Assembly: GCF_001514145.1 (NCBI RefSeq)
Contig: NZ_KQ948664.1
Coordinates: forward strand, 357,460-421,459
Length of the DNA stretch: 64,000 nt
Direction: 5' to 3'
DNA from: Streptomyces canus
Lineage (GTDB): Bacteria > Actinomycetota > Actinomycetes > Streptomycetales > Streptomycetaceae
How positions within the stretch are numbered: position 1 is the stretch's first letter; each line of letters begins with the position of its first letter. Made by a program: the position numbers and the translations under genes. The notes under the pieces were generated by a model that worked only from the letters and a program-made list of their open reading frames with translations, was not told the DNA's origin and searched no databases. This document shows positions 15,803 to 24,639 of the stretch, piece after piece.

Positions 15803-18712
15803 TTACTTCTGTGTGGACGGGGACGGGGACGGCGTGTCCGTCGGTTTGCCCTTCAGCGGGACGAATGCCAGCGCGTCCCAGGCGATCGAGGCGTCGCCGG
15901 TGCCGTCCGCCGTGGCCGAGGTCAGGGAGACGCTCGGGGTGCCCTTGAACTCGTAGGAGCCCAGGGAGACCCAGGTGTTCTTGCCGCCGGTGTCCTGGGA
16001 GATCGTCTTCTCCACGACCGTGCCGTCACCGACGTCGATGCGGTATGTCGCCGACGGGGTGTTGGCCTCGTGGTCGGGCAGGTGCACCATGACCTCCGCC
16101 CAGCCGCCGAGCTTCCGGTCAGGCGTCCACGTGCCGGTGACGACCGAGTCGGTGTAGCTCGGCACCCGGGTGTGGGTGAGCCAGAAGTGTCCGCCGAAGC
16201 CCGCGCCCAGCTGATGGAAGTCGATCTTCGAGGGGTACACGGTCGCGCCGTTCTGCTGCGCCGACCCGAAGGTGAACTTCAACGTCCCCCGGCTGGTCCA
16301 GTTCTTCTCGCCCGCACACGGGTTGGCGTCACCGACCCGGAACTTCACCGTGTTCGGCACGTCGTCCACGATCAGCGCGTTCGCCGGGAGGGTGGACGCG
16401 CAGGCCGCCGGGTGCGGAGCCGCGACCGCCGGCTCGGGGTCGGTCGCCTGGTACTTCAGCACCTCGGTGCCGCAGGTGGTCGTGCAGTCCGTCCAGCTCA
16501 CCGGCTGGTGCCACCAGCACTTGAAGTCGTCCCGCTGACAGGGCCCCTCGGGCTGGCTCGACCCCTCGACCTTGCGCGGCTTGGTGACGTCGCAGTCGTT
16601 GAGCGTCGGCTTGCAGAACGTGTCGTGCGGCGGCTGGGCGTCGGGCGCGTTGCCGGTGGGCCAGTCGCCGACGGTGAACGCCCGCACGGTCGCCCCGGTC
16701 GCCGGGTCGGTCTTCTGCTGGGAGTAGGCCGCCCAGCCGAGCACCCGCTCCGGGTACGACCACAGGTTGGGGTTGCGGGCGTCGTCGTAGCCGGACGACA
16801 GGAACATCTTCCGGTCGGCCGGGTAGATGCCGTTGGCCGGGTTGTTGAACCAGCCCAGACCCCACGGGGCGCTCGCGTCGGTCGCACTGGGCAGGTTGAA
16901 GCCGCTGTTGTAGGCCCACAGCGCGAGCCACCAGTTCTCCAGGTACTGCGGGTCGCCCCCGTTGACGAGCAGACCCTTGTCGTACAGCTGGTTCCACTTG
17001 TCCTGGAGGATCTGGAGCCCCGCGGCGATGTTGGCCGCGTAGTCCACGGTGATCGCCTGCTGCTGCTCGGCGGTGTACGTGGTGTCGGCCTTCGCCATGC
17101 CGCTGGTCACCTGCGAGATGCCGTAACCGCAGTCGGCGGCCGCCCAGTTGACGGTGTGGACGCTGCCCGCGTTGCCGTAGTAGCCGCCCTGGATGAAATT
17201 GCTGCTCTCGCCCGCGGCCGCCCGGGAGCTGGCCTGGAGCAGGTTGGACTCCTGGGAGAGCACCCCGAGCATGATCTGCGCGGGCACCCGGCCGCCGCCC
17301 TTGAGCGCGGTGGACGGGAACAGGCCCTGCGGGGTGTACGACGGGAGTTCGCTGCCGTTCCAGCCGCTGCGGCGGCGCACGTCGAGCTTGCCCTGCACGG
17401 CGAGGTCCGTCGCCCACTCGGCCTGCGCGGTCGAGGGCTGGAGCGACTGGAGCTTCGGGTCGTTGCGGGTGACGGCGCAGGCGCGGTCGGGGTCGGTGGT
17501 GGAGGTCGACGGGTCGTCGTCGCCGGGGGTGATGCTGTTGGTGTGGATCCCGTCCGTCAGGGCCGGGGACTGCTCATCGCCCTGAGTCCCCTTCGGCGTC
17601 TTGGGCTTCACCCGGAAGCCGAAGGAGGTGTCGGAGCCGGGCACCACCGCGTTGATCCCGACCGACTGGGCGATGTCCGCGGCGGCCTTCCTGCCGCCGG
17701 CCGCCTCGGTGCCGTTGCCGACGGAGGTCAGCGCGAGGTCCCCGGTGGTGGAGACCTCGGCGGAGGCCGGCACGTCCAGCGTCCGCCAGCTCTTCGGCAG
17801 GGTCGGCACGGCGTCCTCGGCGTCCTTGCCGGTCACGAAGACCCGGCCGCCGTTGCCGTGCACCGCGAGGGCGCCCAGCGCGCCGGAGCCGAGGAGCTTG
17901 TCGGAGCCGGCCGAGGTGACCCGACGGACCTGCACCTTCTTCCCGGCCGGGACCTGGTAGGCGAGCCCGCTGTGCGCGTCCGGCACCAGCCGGAACGGCG
18001 TGCCGTCGGTCCTGGCCAGGGTGCTGGTCGCGCCCTTGGCGTCCACCGAGACCACGGAGTCGCCCCGGGCTGCCGCGATCCTGTTCCCGAAGGGCACGGC
18101 GGAGGTGAGCTGACCGGCGACGGTCTGCTGGCCGACCAGCTCTCCCTTTTGGGCGTCGACGGTGAGCAGTTGTGTGCCGGTGCCCTCGGGGCGGGTGAGG
18201 ACGGCCTGTTCGCCGTCGCCGCAGCCGGGGTTGAAGTAGGCGAGGGAGACCAGCTCGGGCAGCTTGGTCACGGTGCCGTCGGCCAGGTCGACCACGGCCG
18301 CGAACGCGCCCTGCTGGAAGCCCTGTTGGTCGTTGACGGCCTGCCGGGGCGCGTAGACCACGACGGCACGGTCGCCGGACCCGGTCACACAGGTCTGGCC
18401 GATCCACTGGTCGGTGTCGATGCCCGGCTCGGACAGGGTGGCCGCGGTGTGCCACGTGTAGGCGTCGGCCGCGTCGGCGACCAGGACGTGCAGCCCGGTG
18501 CCGTCACCGTCGTAGGTGACGATCCGGTCGCCGGACTTCTGCCAGCCGGACGGCAGTTGGGAGGTGTTGGTGACACGGTCCCCCGGTGTCGGGGTGGCCG
18601 GGTCGGAGGGGCTGGTCAGGGCCGCGGACGCGAGAGGGGCGACGAGGGCCAACGCCAGTACGGACATGCCCGAAGCCGCGAGTATTCTCCCGCGCCGGCT
18701 TTTCGGCACCCA
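15803..18712 (-). CDS. large secreted protein with SLT-type lytic domain and golvesin-like C-terminus
   Basis: The protein of about 969 residues is exported. Its Arg-rich signal peptide (SRRGRILAASGMSVLALALVAPLASAA) is followed by a beta-propeller-like region of about 350 residues. A central transglycosylase-like segment has VLSQESNLLQAS with the candidate catalytic Glu, then YGISQVTSGM and WWLALWAYNSGF. Next is a Cys-rich stretch (CQRDDFKCWWHQPVSWTDC), and the golvesin/xanthan-lyase-type C-terminal beta domain (WVSLGSYEF through SIAWDALAFV) ends the protein. GTG 18712 is preferred because AGGAGGAAGG lies upstream; a TTG at 18751 and an ATG further in are alternatives. Related Streptomyces proteins often sit near RHS toxins, but none is present here. 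Confidence 0.75.
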   Translation of the reverse strand, partial: WVPKSRRGRILAASGMSVLALALVAPLASAALTSPSDPATPTPGDRVTNTSQLPSGWQKSGDRIVTYDGDGTGLHVLVADAADAYTWHTAATLSEPGIDTDQWIGQTCVTGSGDRAVVVYAPRQAVNDQQGFQQGAFAAVVDLADGTVTKLPELVSLAYFNPGCGDGEQAVLTRPEGTGTQLLTVDAQKGELVGQQTVAGQLTSAVPFGNRIAAARGDSVVSVDAKGATSTLARTDGTPFRLVPDAHSGLAYQVPAGKKVQVRRVTSAGSDKLLGSGALGALAVHGNGGRVFVTGKDAEDAVPTLPKSWRTLDVPASAEVSTTGDLALTSVGNGTEAAGGRKAAADIAQSVGINAVVPGSDTSFGFRVKPKTPKGTQGDEQSPALTDGIHTNSITPGDDDPSTSTTDPDRACAVTRNDPKLQSLQPSTAQAEWATDLAVQGKLDVRRRSGWNGSELPSYTPQGLFPSTALKGGGRVPAQIMLGVLSQESNLLQASSRAAAGESSNFIQGGYYGNAGSVHTVNWAAADCGYGISQVTSGMAKADTTYTAEQQQAITVDYAANIAAGLQILQDKWNQLYDKGLLVNGGDPQYLENWWLALWAYNSGFNLPSATDASAPWGLGWFNNPANGIYPADRKMFLSSGYDDARNPNLWSYPERVLGWAAYSQQKTDPATGATVRAFTVGDWPTGNAPDAQPPHDTFCKPTLNDCDVTKPRKVEGSSQPEGPCQRDDFKCWWHQPVSWTDCTTTCGTEVLKYQATDPEPAVAAPHPAACASTLPANALIVDDVPNTVKFRVGDANPCAGEKNWTSRGTLKFTFGSAQQNGATVYPSKIDFHQLGAGFGGHFWLTHTRVPSYTDSVVTGTWTPDRKLGGWAEVMVHLPDHEANTPSATYRIDVGDGTVVEKTISQDTGGKNTWVSLGSYEFKGTPSVSLTSATADGTGDASIAWDALAFVPLKGKPTDTPSPSPSTQK

Positions 18713-18974
18713 GCGGTGCCTTCCTCCTGGATATTCACGAGTCGTGCGCAAGGAATTCCGCCTGGATTCATTTGTGAAGGTCGGTTACCGGCAACGAAGT
18801 TCCCCCAGGCCGGTGCCGCGGAAGCTATCAGTCCGCCATGACGGCAACGGGAGTTCGAGGTCGGCTACCGGGCGGTATCCACGGAATATCCACGAGATCC
18901 GGGCAACGTATTACTCCTTGTTGAGGTCTCATCTACGGGTAATCCCCGAAACCCCCCACACATCACGAGGAACA

Positions 18975-19487
18975 GTGAACGTGTCGAAGAGCACCAGACG
19001 TCTCAAGATCGCATTCGTTTCCGTCGCCGTGGCACTCGCCGGTCTGGCAGCCGCCGGTCCCGCCGCCGCGGCCGCTCCCGCCAAGCCTGCCGCGGCCACC
19101 GCGCAGGCCCAGCAGACCGCCGTGCCCGTCGACTTCGTGGACCTGCCCACCACGGCCCTCCTGGCCGACGGTCAGCGGCACGAGGTCACCGTCACCTACC
19201 GCAACGACACCGCGGCGGACCTCACCGTCGCCCCGCAGCTCCTGGTCGAGTCGCCGGACGCGGGCCCGTTCCTCGCCCCGTCGGACCTCGTGGTCGAGCA
19301 GCGCACCGCGCACGGCTGCTGGCGGACCGTCCCGACCGCGAGCCAGACCGGCACCCTCTTCACCGACCTGACGAACGCCCGGCGCACCCTGCACCCGGGC
19401 CAGACCCTCAAGCAGGTCTACGGGGTCACTGTCACGAACCCCGAGGCCCGGGGGACCGTTCAGCCGAGGGTCGCGCTCTACGGCTGA
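18975..19487 (+). CDS. small secreted protein, beta-sandwich type
   Basis: The 170-residue exported protein has a clear signal peptide (RRLKIAFVSVAVALAGLAAAGPAAAA), an Ala/Pro linker and an Ig-like beta domain (HEVTVTYRNDTAADLTVAPQLLVESP to YGVTVTNPEARGTVQPRVALY). It has no anchor motif, so it is probably released or wall-associated. I do not recognise a named family. GTG 18975 is chosen because GAGGA precedes it; GTG 18981 is possible. The 262-base region upstream separates it from the divergent SLT/golvesin gene and is unusually AT-rich for this genome. Confidence 0.7.
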   Translation: MNVSKSTRRLKIAFVSVAVALAGLAAAGPAAAAAPAKPAAATAQAQQTAVPVDFVDLPTTALLADGQRHEVTVTYRNDTAADLTVAPQLLVESPDAGPFLAPSDLVVEQRTAHGCWRTVPTASQTGTLFTDLTNARRTLHPGQTLKQVYGVTVTNPEARGTVQPRVALYG

Positions 19488-19517
19488 TCCCGGCGACGGC
19501 ACCCTGACCAGATGGTC

Positions 19518-19552
19518 GGAAGGGGTGCCCCTCCTCGAGGGGCACCCCTTCC
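19518..19552. terminator. bidirectional hairpin terminator
   Basis: A perfect 16-bp stem (arms 19518-19533 and 19537-19552) with a 3-base loop lies between the secreted-protein gene and the convergent lipoprotein gene. Confidence 0.85.
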
Positions 19553-19594
19553 GCGTATGAGCTGTCACGCCGCTGCTCGTTGCGAGCCAACGGA

Positions 19595-20218
19595 TCACAC
19601 AAGCGCACCGTCGGTGATCTGCGTGGCTATGCCGTTCTTGAGGACGACCTGGGCCTCGACGCCCTTCTTGGCGGCCTTCTCCAGGTCGGCCTCCTCGCAC
19701 GGGGCGTCCACCTTCGAGCCTTCGACGCCGCAGATCTGGCCCCCGCCCAGGATCACGGTGTCCTCTGCGGTGAAGAACTCCTGCTGCGCACCGCCGGAGC
19801 CCTTGGCCGCGGGACCGTCGACCAGGTACTTGCCGGGTGCCACGTACCGCACGATGCCGTACCAGGTGCCGCTGACGCCCTTGCCCTTGTTGAGGCCCTC
19901 CACGACGGTCTCGCCGGAGCCGGACGTGCTGCCGGAGCCTGATGTGCCGCTGCCGCCGGACGTGCCGCCGGAACCGGATGTGCTGGAGCCGCCGGACGTG
20001 CCGCTGCCGCCGGACGTGCCCCCGGAACCCGAGGGGGAGGGGGTCGCGGAGGTGTCGCTGCCCCCCGTGGTGCCGGACGTGCTCGTCGCCGTGGGCGTGG
20101 CGGAGGTGCTGGACGAGCTGTCGGCGGTGTCGTCGCCCGGGTTGCACGCCGTCATCAACAGGGTGCCGCCCAGCAGTGCGGCGGAGACGAGGAATGCCTT
20201 GCGGCGGTTGCGGATCAT
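19595..20218 (-). CDS. lipoprotein with Ser/Gly/Thr linker (twin of the one at 33 kb)
   Basis: The 207-residue lipoprotein has the signal peptide MIRNRRKAFLVSAALLGGTL ending in the lipobox LMTAC. A tract of about 75 residues of Ser, Gly and Thr repeats (SGGSGTSGG-type) follows as a wall-spanning linker, then a small C-terminal domain (GTWYGIVRYVAPGKYLVDGP to AQVVLKNGIATQITDGALV) with two Cys. Its N-terminus and upstream DNA closely match the lipoprotein gene at 33003-33692, although their C-terminal domains differ. Function is unknown. Confidence 0.8.
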   Translation of the reverse strand: MIRNRRKAFLVSAALLGGTLLMTACNPGDDTADSSSSTSATPTATSTSGTTGGSDTSATPSPSGSGGTSGGSGTSGGSSTSGSGGTSGGSGTSGSGSTSGSGETVVEGLNKGKGVSGTWYGIVRYVAPGKYLVDGPAAKGSGGAQQEFFTAEDTVILGGGQICGVEGSKVDAPCEEADLEKAAKKGVEAQVVLKNGIATQITDGALV

Positions 20219-20285
20219 GGGGCAATTCCCTTGGGTGTTCGAGGTGTTGGGGGCTGAAGCCGGACGGGTTCCTCAGCGCGTTCTT

Positions 20286-20361
20286 GATCACTATGAGGGG
20301 CCCGGGATCCGAACGGTTGCCTCGTCCTTGATCCAGGACGACACCGTCACAGGCCCGTGAC
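20286..20361 (-). promoter_or_regulatory. conserved upstream module of twin lipoprotein genes (copy 1)
   Basis: Two blocks are shared with the region before the 33-kb lipoprotein: the GATCACTATGAGGGG block (20286-20300) and the GTCAC-N6-GTGAC palindrome (20346-20361). They are separated by 45 bases here and 46 in the other copy, with patchy identity between. On the minus strand the near block contains CATAGT, a plausible -10. Confidence 0.6.
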
Positions 20362-20429
20362 ATGAACAGCTAAAGGCGACGGAACCGAGGTTGCTGCTCC
20401 TCATCACGCACCCCCACCTCCAACGCCGA

Positions 20430-20461
20430 AAGGCCCAGGCCACTCCCGTGACCTGGGCCTT
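20430..20461 (-). terminator. hairpin terminator of the peptidase gene
   Basis: 10-bp arms AAGGCCCAGG and CCTGGGCCTT with a 12-base loop lie 18 bases beyond the peptidase stop. T-rich sequence is lacking, as is usual in this genome. Confidence 0.7.
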
Positions 20462-20478
20462 CCATGACGCCGTACCGC

Positions 20479-22080
20479 CTAGTGCAGCGAGCCGATGCGG
20501 TCGACCCGCTCGTTGACGCCGTTGCGGAGTTCGCTCAGCGTCGTCCCCGGCGGAGCCACCGTAGGCTCGGAGGACGGCGGCTGGGTCTCGTCCGCGCAAC
20601 TCGCGCCGCGGGCCGGGACCTTCAGGTCCACCAGGTAGCTGGTGATCGCGTCCGACGCGCAGGCGCTGCGGCCGAAGGCGGTGTGTCCCTCGGCCCTGAA
20701 GGTGAGCAGGCGGCCGTTGTCGAGCTCACGGGACAGGGCCACCGCGTCCTGATACGGGGTGTCCGGGTCACCTGTGTTGCCGATGACGAGGATCGGTGCG
20801 GAGCCCTTCGCGCGGAACGAGCCGTCGTAGCGGCTGGTGTGCTCGCCCTTCCACTGGACGCACGCGGTGGCGTGCTGGTGGTCGTAGGTCGGCGGACCGT
20901 AGGCCATGGCGGGACCCAGCAGCGGGGCCAGCCTGGCGTTGGTCGTGACCTCGCGCTTCAGCAGGGCCCGGTCGGTCGGGTACTTCTTGTCGACGCACTC
21001 GACGACGACGTTCGGGTTGAGGAAGTCGAAGCTGGCCGGGGACGGCGGCCGCAGCAGGAACGACGTGTTGTCGCGCTGCTGCGCCTTGCGCAGGGCCTCG
21101 CCGAAGGAGGGCCAGATGACCTTGCCCTCGTTGATGTTGAACATCAGCCGGTAGACGAGCGTGTAGCCGTTGGCCTGGCCCCCGTTGGCGGTGGGCACCG
21201 GGTTGGCGTCCAGGTGCGCCTTGAGCTTCTGGAACGCGGCCCGCGGATCACCGTCGCCGAAACCGCAGGTCGCCTGGTCGGCCTTGCACCAGTCCAGGAA
21301 GCGGCCCATCGCGCCGTCCAGGGCGAGGTACTGCGGCCGGTCGTAGGCGTAGGGCCGGCTGGTGTAGTGCTCCGGGTCGTACGCCCCGTCGAGCGCGAGC
21401 GCGCGGACCCGGTCCGGGAACATCGCGGCGTAGACCGTACCGATGTAGGAGCCGAACGAGCGGCCGTAGTAGGTGAGTTGGTCCTCACCGAGCGCCTGCC
21501 GCAGGAGGTCGATGTCCCGGGCCACGTACTGGGTGCCGACGTACGGCAGCAGGACGCCGGCGTTGTCCTGGCAGGCCTGGTCGAAGTCGGCGGCCTGCTG
21601 GACGGCGGGCTTGTAGGCGCCGGGGCCCGGGACGCCCTTGGCGGCGGTGACCGCCTTCGTGTACGTCGCGTCGTCCCAGCACACCACCTGGGAGCTGCGG
21701 CCCACCCCGCGCACGTCGTACCCGAAGACGTCGAAGTCGTCGCGCAGCGCGGCCGGCAGGTCGTCGTAGTTGCCGCGCACGAAGTCCACGCCGGAATTGC
21801 CGGGGCCGCCGGGCTGCAGGAACAGTGTGCCCTTGCGCTTCGAGGGGTCGGCGGCCTTCTTGCGTATGACGGCCAGGGTGATGGTCCTGCCCTGCGGTTC
21901 CCGGTAGTCCAGGGGCACTTGGGCGTCGGCGCACTCGAAACCGCCCTGGCAGTCCGACCAGGTCAGGGTCGGTACCGGGGCGGTCTCGTGCTGCTCGGAG
22001 GCCCACGCCTGCGGCCCGGTGCAGGCCACGGCGAGCGCGCTCGCCGCGGCTCCGGCGAGTCTGAGTCGTCTGAACTTCAC
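20479..22080 (-). CDS. exported TAP-type alpha/beta-hydrolase (tripeptidyl aminopeptidase, SlpD/E-like)
   Basis: The 533-residue serine peptidase belongs to family S33. The signal peptide contains LAVAC, a possible lipobox (Cys20). GGPGNSG (about 91-97) is the oxyanion motif, the nucleophile Ser208 lies in YYGRSFGSY, the acid Asp is in VIGNTGDPDTPY, and the His is in AEGHTAFG. The TAP-like C-terminal domain fits enzymes that remove tripeptides from N-termini of mycelial proteins. It is divergent from the MMPL gene. A 12-base-period direct repeat lies upstream. Confidence 0.9.
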   Translation of the reverse strand: MKFRRLRLAGAAASALAVACTGPQAWASEQHETAPVPTLTWSDCQGGFECADAQVPLDYREPQGRTITLAVIRKKAADPSKRKGTLFLQPGGPGNSGVDFVRGNYDDLPAALRDDFDVFGYDVRGVGRSSQVVCWDDATYTKAVTAAKGVPGPGAYKPAVQQAADFDQACQDNAGVLLPYVGTQYVARDIDLLRQALGEDQLTYYGRSFGSYIGTVYAAMFPDRVRALALDGAYDPEHYTSRPYAYDRPQYLALDGAMGRFLDWCKADQATCGFGDGDPRAAFQKLKAHLDANPVPTANGGQANGYTLVYRLMFNINEGKVIWPSFGEALRKAQQRDNTSFLLRPPSPASFDFLNPNVVVECVDKKYPTDRALLKREVTTNARLAPLLGPAMAYGPPTYDHQHATACVQWKGEHTSRYDGSFRAKGSAPILVIGNTGDPDTPYQDAVALSRELDNGRLLTFRAEGHTAFGRSACASDAITSYLVDLKVPARGASCADETQPPSSEPTVAPPGTTLSELRNGVNERVDRIGSLH

Positions 22081-22134
22081 TGTGTTCGTTCCCCCTTGGG
22101 CTGGTCAAGCCTCAAAGAACTGGTGGTCTCACAG

Positions 22135-22155
22135 GGAACACACAGAGGAACACAC
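22135..22155. repeat. direct repeat GGAACACAC, period 12
   Basis: GGAACACAC occurs at 22135-22143 and 22147-22155, about 60 bases upstream of the peptidase start. The same-face spacing resembles a tandem regulator site. Confidence 0.4.
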
Positions 22156-22337
22156 GTTCCGGTTCCCGCCGGGCCGTGAGGGAACGGAAAAGGCGGTAGT
22201 CCCGGAGGTGGACGCGGGGACCGCCGCGTACTGCGTTCTCAGTAGCGGGGATTGTCGGCAGGCGCACGACGACTCGGCGCCTCTCGTCCGGACAGTCTGG
22301 GTGGACCGTCCGGCACCAGATGTGGAGATTCCCCGCC

Positions 22338-24542
22338 GTGGCTACTTTCCTTTATCGCGTGGGCCGCCTGGCCTTCCGGCGACGCTGGTACGTCGCCCTG
22401 GTCTGGGCGGCCGTCCTGGCGGCCGTCGGGCTGGGAGCCCTGAAGGCGCCCGGCGCCGCCGACGAGGGGTTCTCGATGCCGGGCATCGAGTCCCAGAAGG
22501 CGTTCGACCTGATGGAAGAGCGCTTCCCGGGGGCCACGGCCGACGGCGCGACCGCGAGGGTCGTCTTCGTCGCGCCGAACGGCCAGAAGGTCACCGCCGC
22601 CGACCACAAGAAGGCCGTCGAGGACACCGTCGCGGGCCTGGCCGACGGCTCGCAGGTCGCGAGCGCCGTGAACCCGTTCCAGGCGAAGGCCGTGAGCAAG
22701 GACGGTACGACGGCGTACGCGACCGTCACCTACAAGGTCGCCGCCGACGACCTCACCGACGCCAGCAAGGAGCAGCTGGAGCACGCCCTCCAGGAGGCCC
22801 GGGACACCGGGCTGACCGTCGACGCGGGCGGCTCCGCCATGGCCGACGGCGGTGGCGCGGGCGGTACGGCCGAGCTGATCGGTGTCGCGATCGCCGCGGT
22901 CGTCCTCCTCGTCACCTTCGGCTCACTGGCCGCGGCCGGACTGCCCCTGCTGACCGCGCTCATCGGCGTCGGCGTCAGCATGGCCACGATCCTCGCCCTC
23001 TCCGACGCCCTCGGCCTGTCGACCACCACCGGCACCCTCGCGATGATGCTGGGGCTCGCCGTCGGTATCGACTACGCCCTGTTCGTCGTCTCCCGGTACC
23101 GGGAGGAACGCGCCAATGGCAGGGCACCCCAGGAGGCGACGGCCCTCGCGGTCGGTACGGCCGGTTCCGCGGTCGTCTTCGCGGGTCTCACCGTCGTCAT
23201 CGCCCTCGCCGGGCTCGCGGTGGTCGGCATCCCGATGCTCACCAAGATGGGCCTGGCCGCGGCGGGCGCGGTCGTCGTCGCCGTACTCATCGCGCTGACC
23301 CTGGTCCCGGCGTTCCTCGGCTTCTGGCCGAACGCGGTGCTGCGCCGCAAGGACCGCGGGCCGCGCCGTACCGAAGAAGAGGCCAAGGACAACGGCGGCA
23401 CCCGCTGGGCCCGGTTCGTCCTGCGCCGCCCGCTGCCCGTGCTGATCCTCGGTGTGGTCGGCCTCGGCGCCCTCGCCCTGCCGATGACCTCCCTCCAGCT
23501 GGGCATGCCCGGCGACGAGGCCAAGCCGACGTCCACCACCGAGCGCCGGGCCTACGACGCGCTCGCCGAGGGCTTCGGGCCGGGCTTCAACGGTCCGCTG
23601 ACCGTCGTGGTGGACGCGAAGGGCGACGACGACGCGAAGGCGGCCGCGGCGGCGATCTCGAAGGACATCGGTGCGACGAAGGGGATCGTGTCGGTCTCCC
23701 CGGCCCGCTTCAACGAGGCCGGCGACACCGCCGTCTTCTCGGTCGTGCCGTCCACCGCGCCGACCGACGAGAAGACCAAGGACCTCGTCACGGCCATCCG
23801 CGGCGAGCGCCCCGGCATCGAGTCCGAGACCGGCGCGACCTACGAGGTCACCGGCACCACAGCGCTGAACATCGACATCTCCGAGAAGGTGCAGAGCGCG
23901 CTCGTGCCGTATCTGATCGTCGTGGTGGGCCTCGCGATCGTGCTGCTGCTGGTGGTCTTCCGGTCCCTGCTCGTCCCGCTGAAGGCGGCTCTCGGCTTCC
24001 TGCTCTCCGTCCTGGCCTCCCTCGGCGCGGTCGTCGTGGTCTTCCAGGAGGGGCACGGCGCCGGACTGCTGGGCGTGGAGACCACCGGCCCGATCATGAG
24101 CCTGATGCCGATCTTCCTGGTGGGCATCGTCTTCGGCCTGGCCATGGACTACGAGGTGTTCCTCCTCTCGCGGATGCGTGAGGCGTACGTCCACGGCGAG
24201 ACGTCCCACCAGGCCGTCACCTCCGGATTCCGGCACAGCGCCAGGGTGGTCGTGGCCGCCGCACTGATCATGATCGCCGTCTTCGCCGGGTTCATCGGCG
24301 AGAGCGACTCCATGATCAAGATGATCGGCTTCGGCCTCGCCTCCGCCGTCCTGCTGGACGCCTTCGTGGTCCGGATGGCCATCGTGCCGGCCGTGCTCGC
24401 CCTCCTCGGCGACAGGGCCTGGTGGCTGCCGACGTGGCTGGACCGGATCCTGCCCCGGGTGGACGTGGAGGGCGAGGCGCTCACCAGAGGCGCCGACAGC
24501 CCCGAGACCGCCCCCGCCGAGCAGGAGGCCGCACGCGTCTGA
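22338..24542 (+). CDS. MMPL family RND-type transporter
   Basis: The inner-membrane exporter of about 734 residues has the duplicated MMPL layout. Each half has a first helix (WYVALVWAAVLAAVGLGAL; PVLILGVVGLGALALPM), a large extracytoplasmic domain and a bundle of five helices. The first bundle carries GTLAMMLGLAVGIDYALFVVSRYREE and the second LMPIFLVGIVFGLAMDYEVFLLSRMRE, the conserved proton-relay regions with GxDY. Actinobacterial members export lipids or small molecules. GTG 22338 matches the usual MATFLYRVGRLAFRRR start; an in-frame ATG at 22320 is possible. A long hairpin separates it from the downstream kinase. Confidence 0.9.
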   Translation: MATFLYRVGRLAFRRRWYVALVWAAVLAAVGLGALKAPGAADEGFSMPGIESQKAFDLMEERFPGATADGATARVVFVAPNGQKVTAADHKKAVEDTVAGLADGSQVASAVNPFQAKAVSKDGTTAYATVTYKVAADDLTDASKEQLEHALQEARDTGLTVDAGGSAMADGGGAGGTAELIGVAIAAVVLLVTFGSLAAAGLPLLTALIGVGVSMATILALSDALGLSTTTGTLAMMLGLAVGIDYALFVVSRYREERANGRAPQEATALAVGTAGSAVVFAGLTVVIALAGLAVVGIPMLTKMGLAAAGAVVVAVLIALTLVPAFLGFWPNAVLRRKDRGPRRTEEEAKDNGGTRWARFVLRRPLPVLILGVVGLGALALPMTSLQLGMPGDEAKPTSTTERRAYDALAEGFGPGFNGPLTVVVDAKGDDDAKAAAAAISKDIGATKGIVSVSPARFNEAGDTAVFSVVPSTAPTDEKTKDLVTAIRGERPGIESETGATYEVTGTTALNIDISEKVQSALVPYLIVVVGLAIVLLLVVFRSLLVPLKAALGFLLSVLASLGAVVVVFQEGHGAGLLGVETTGPIMSLMPIFLVGIVFGLAMDYEVFLLSRMREAYVHGETSHQAVTSGFRHSARVVVAAALIMIAVFAGFIGESDSMIKMIGFGLASAVLLDAFVVRMAIVPAVLALLGDRAWWLPTWLDRILPRVDVEGEALTRGADSPETAPAEQEAARV

Positions 24543-24558
24543 CCCGCACCCCCCACCA

Positions 24559-24595
24559 GGGGCCGCCCGTGTCGTCGTACGACGCGGGCGGCCCC
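24559..24595 (+). terminator. long hairpin terminator after the MMPL gene
   Basis: 11-bp outer arms (24559-24569 and 24585-24595) plus an inner GTCGT/ACGAC stem form a near-continuous hairpin just after the MMPL stop. Confidence 0.8.
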
Positions 24596-24639
24596 GTTCC
24601 CTCACCATGGGTCCCTGAGCCCACCCACCGGAGAACCCG

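Noticed and set aside
15464..18841. Very long plus-strand open frame antisense to the SLT/golvesin gene
   Set aside because: It is a GC-bias shadow: the minus-strand protein has a signal peptide, recognisable domains and a ribosome site, and the plus-strand frame has none.
19917..20130. Tandem short repeats resembling a CRISPR or minisatellite
   Set aside because: They are in frame inside the lipoprotein gene and encode a Ser/Gly/Thr linker; there are no uniform spacers.
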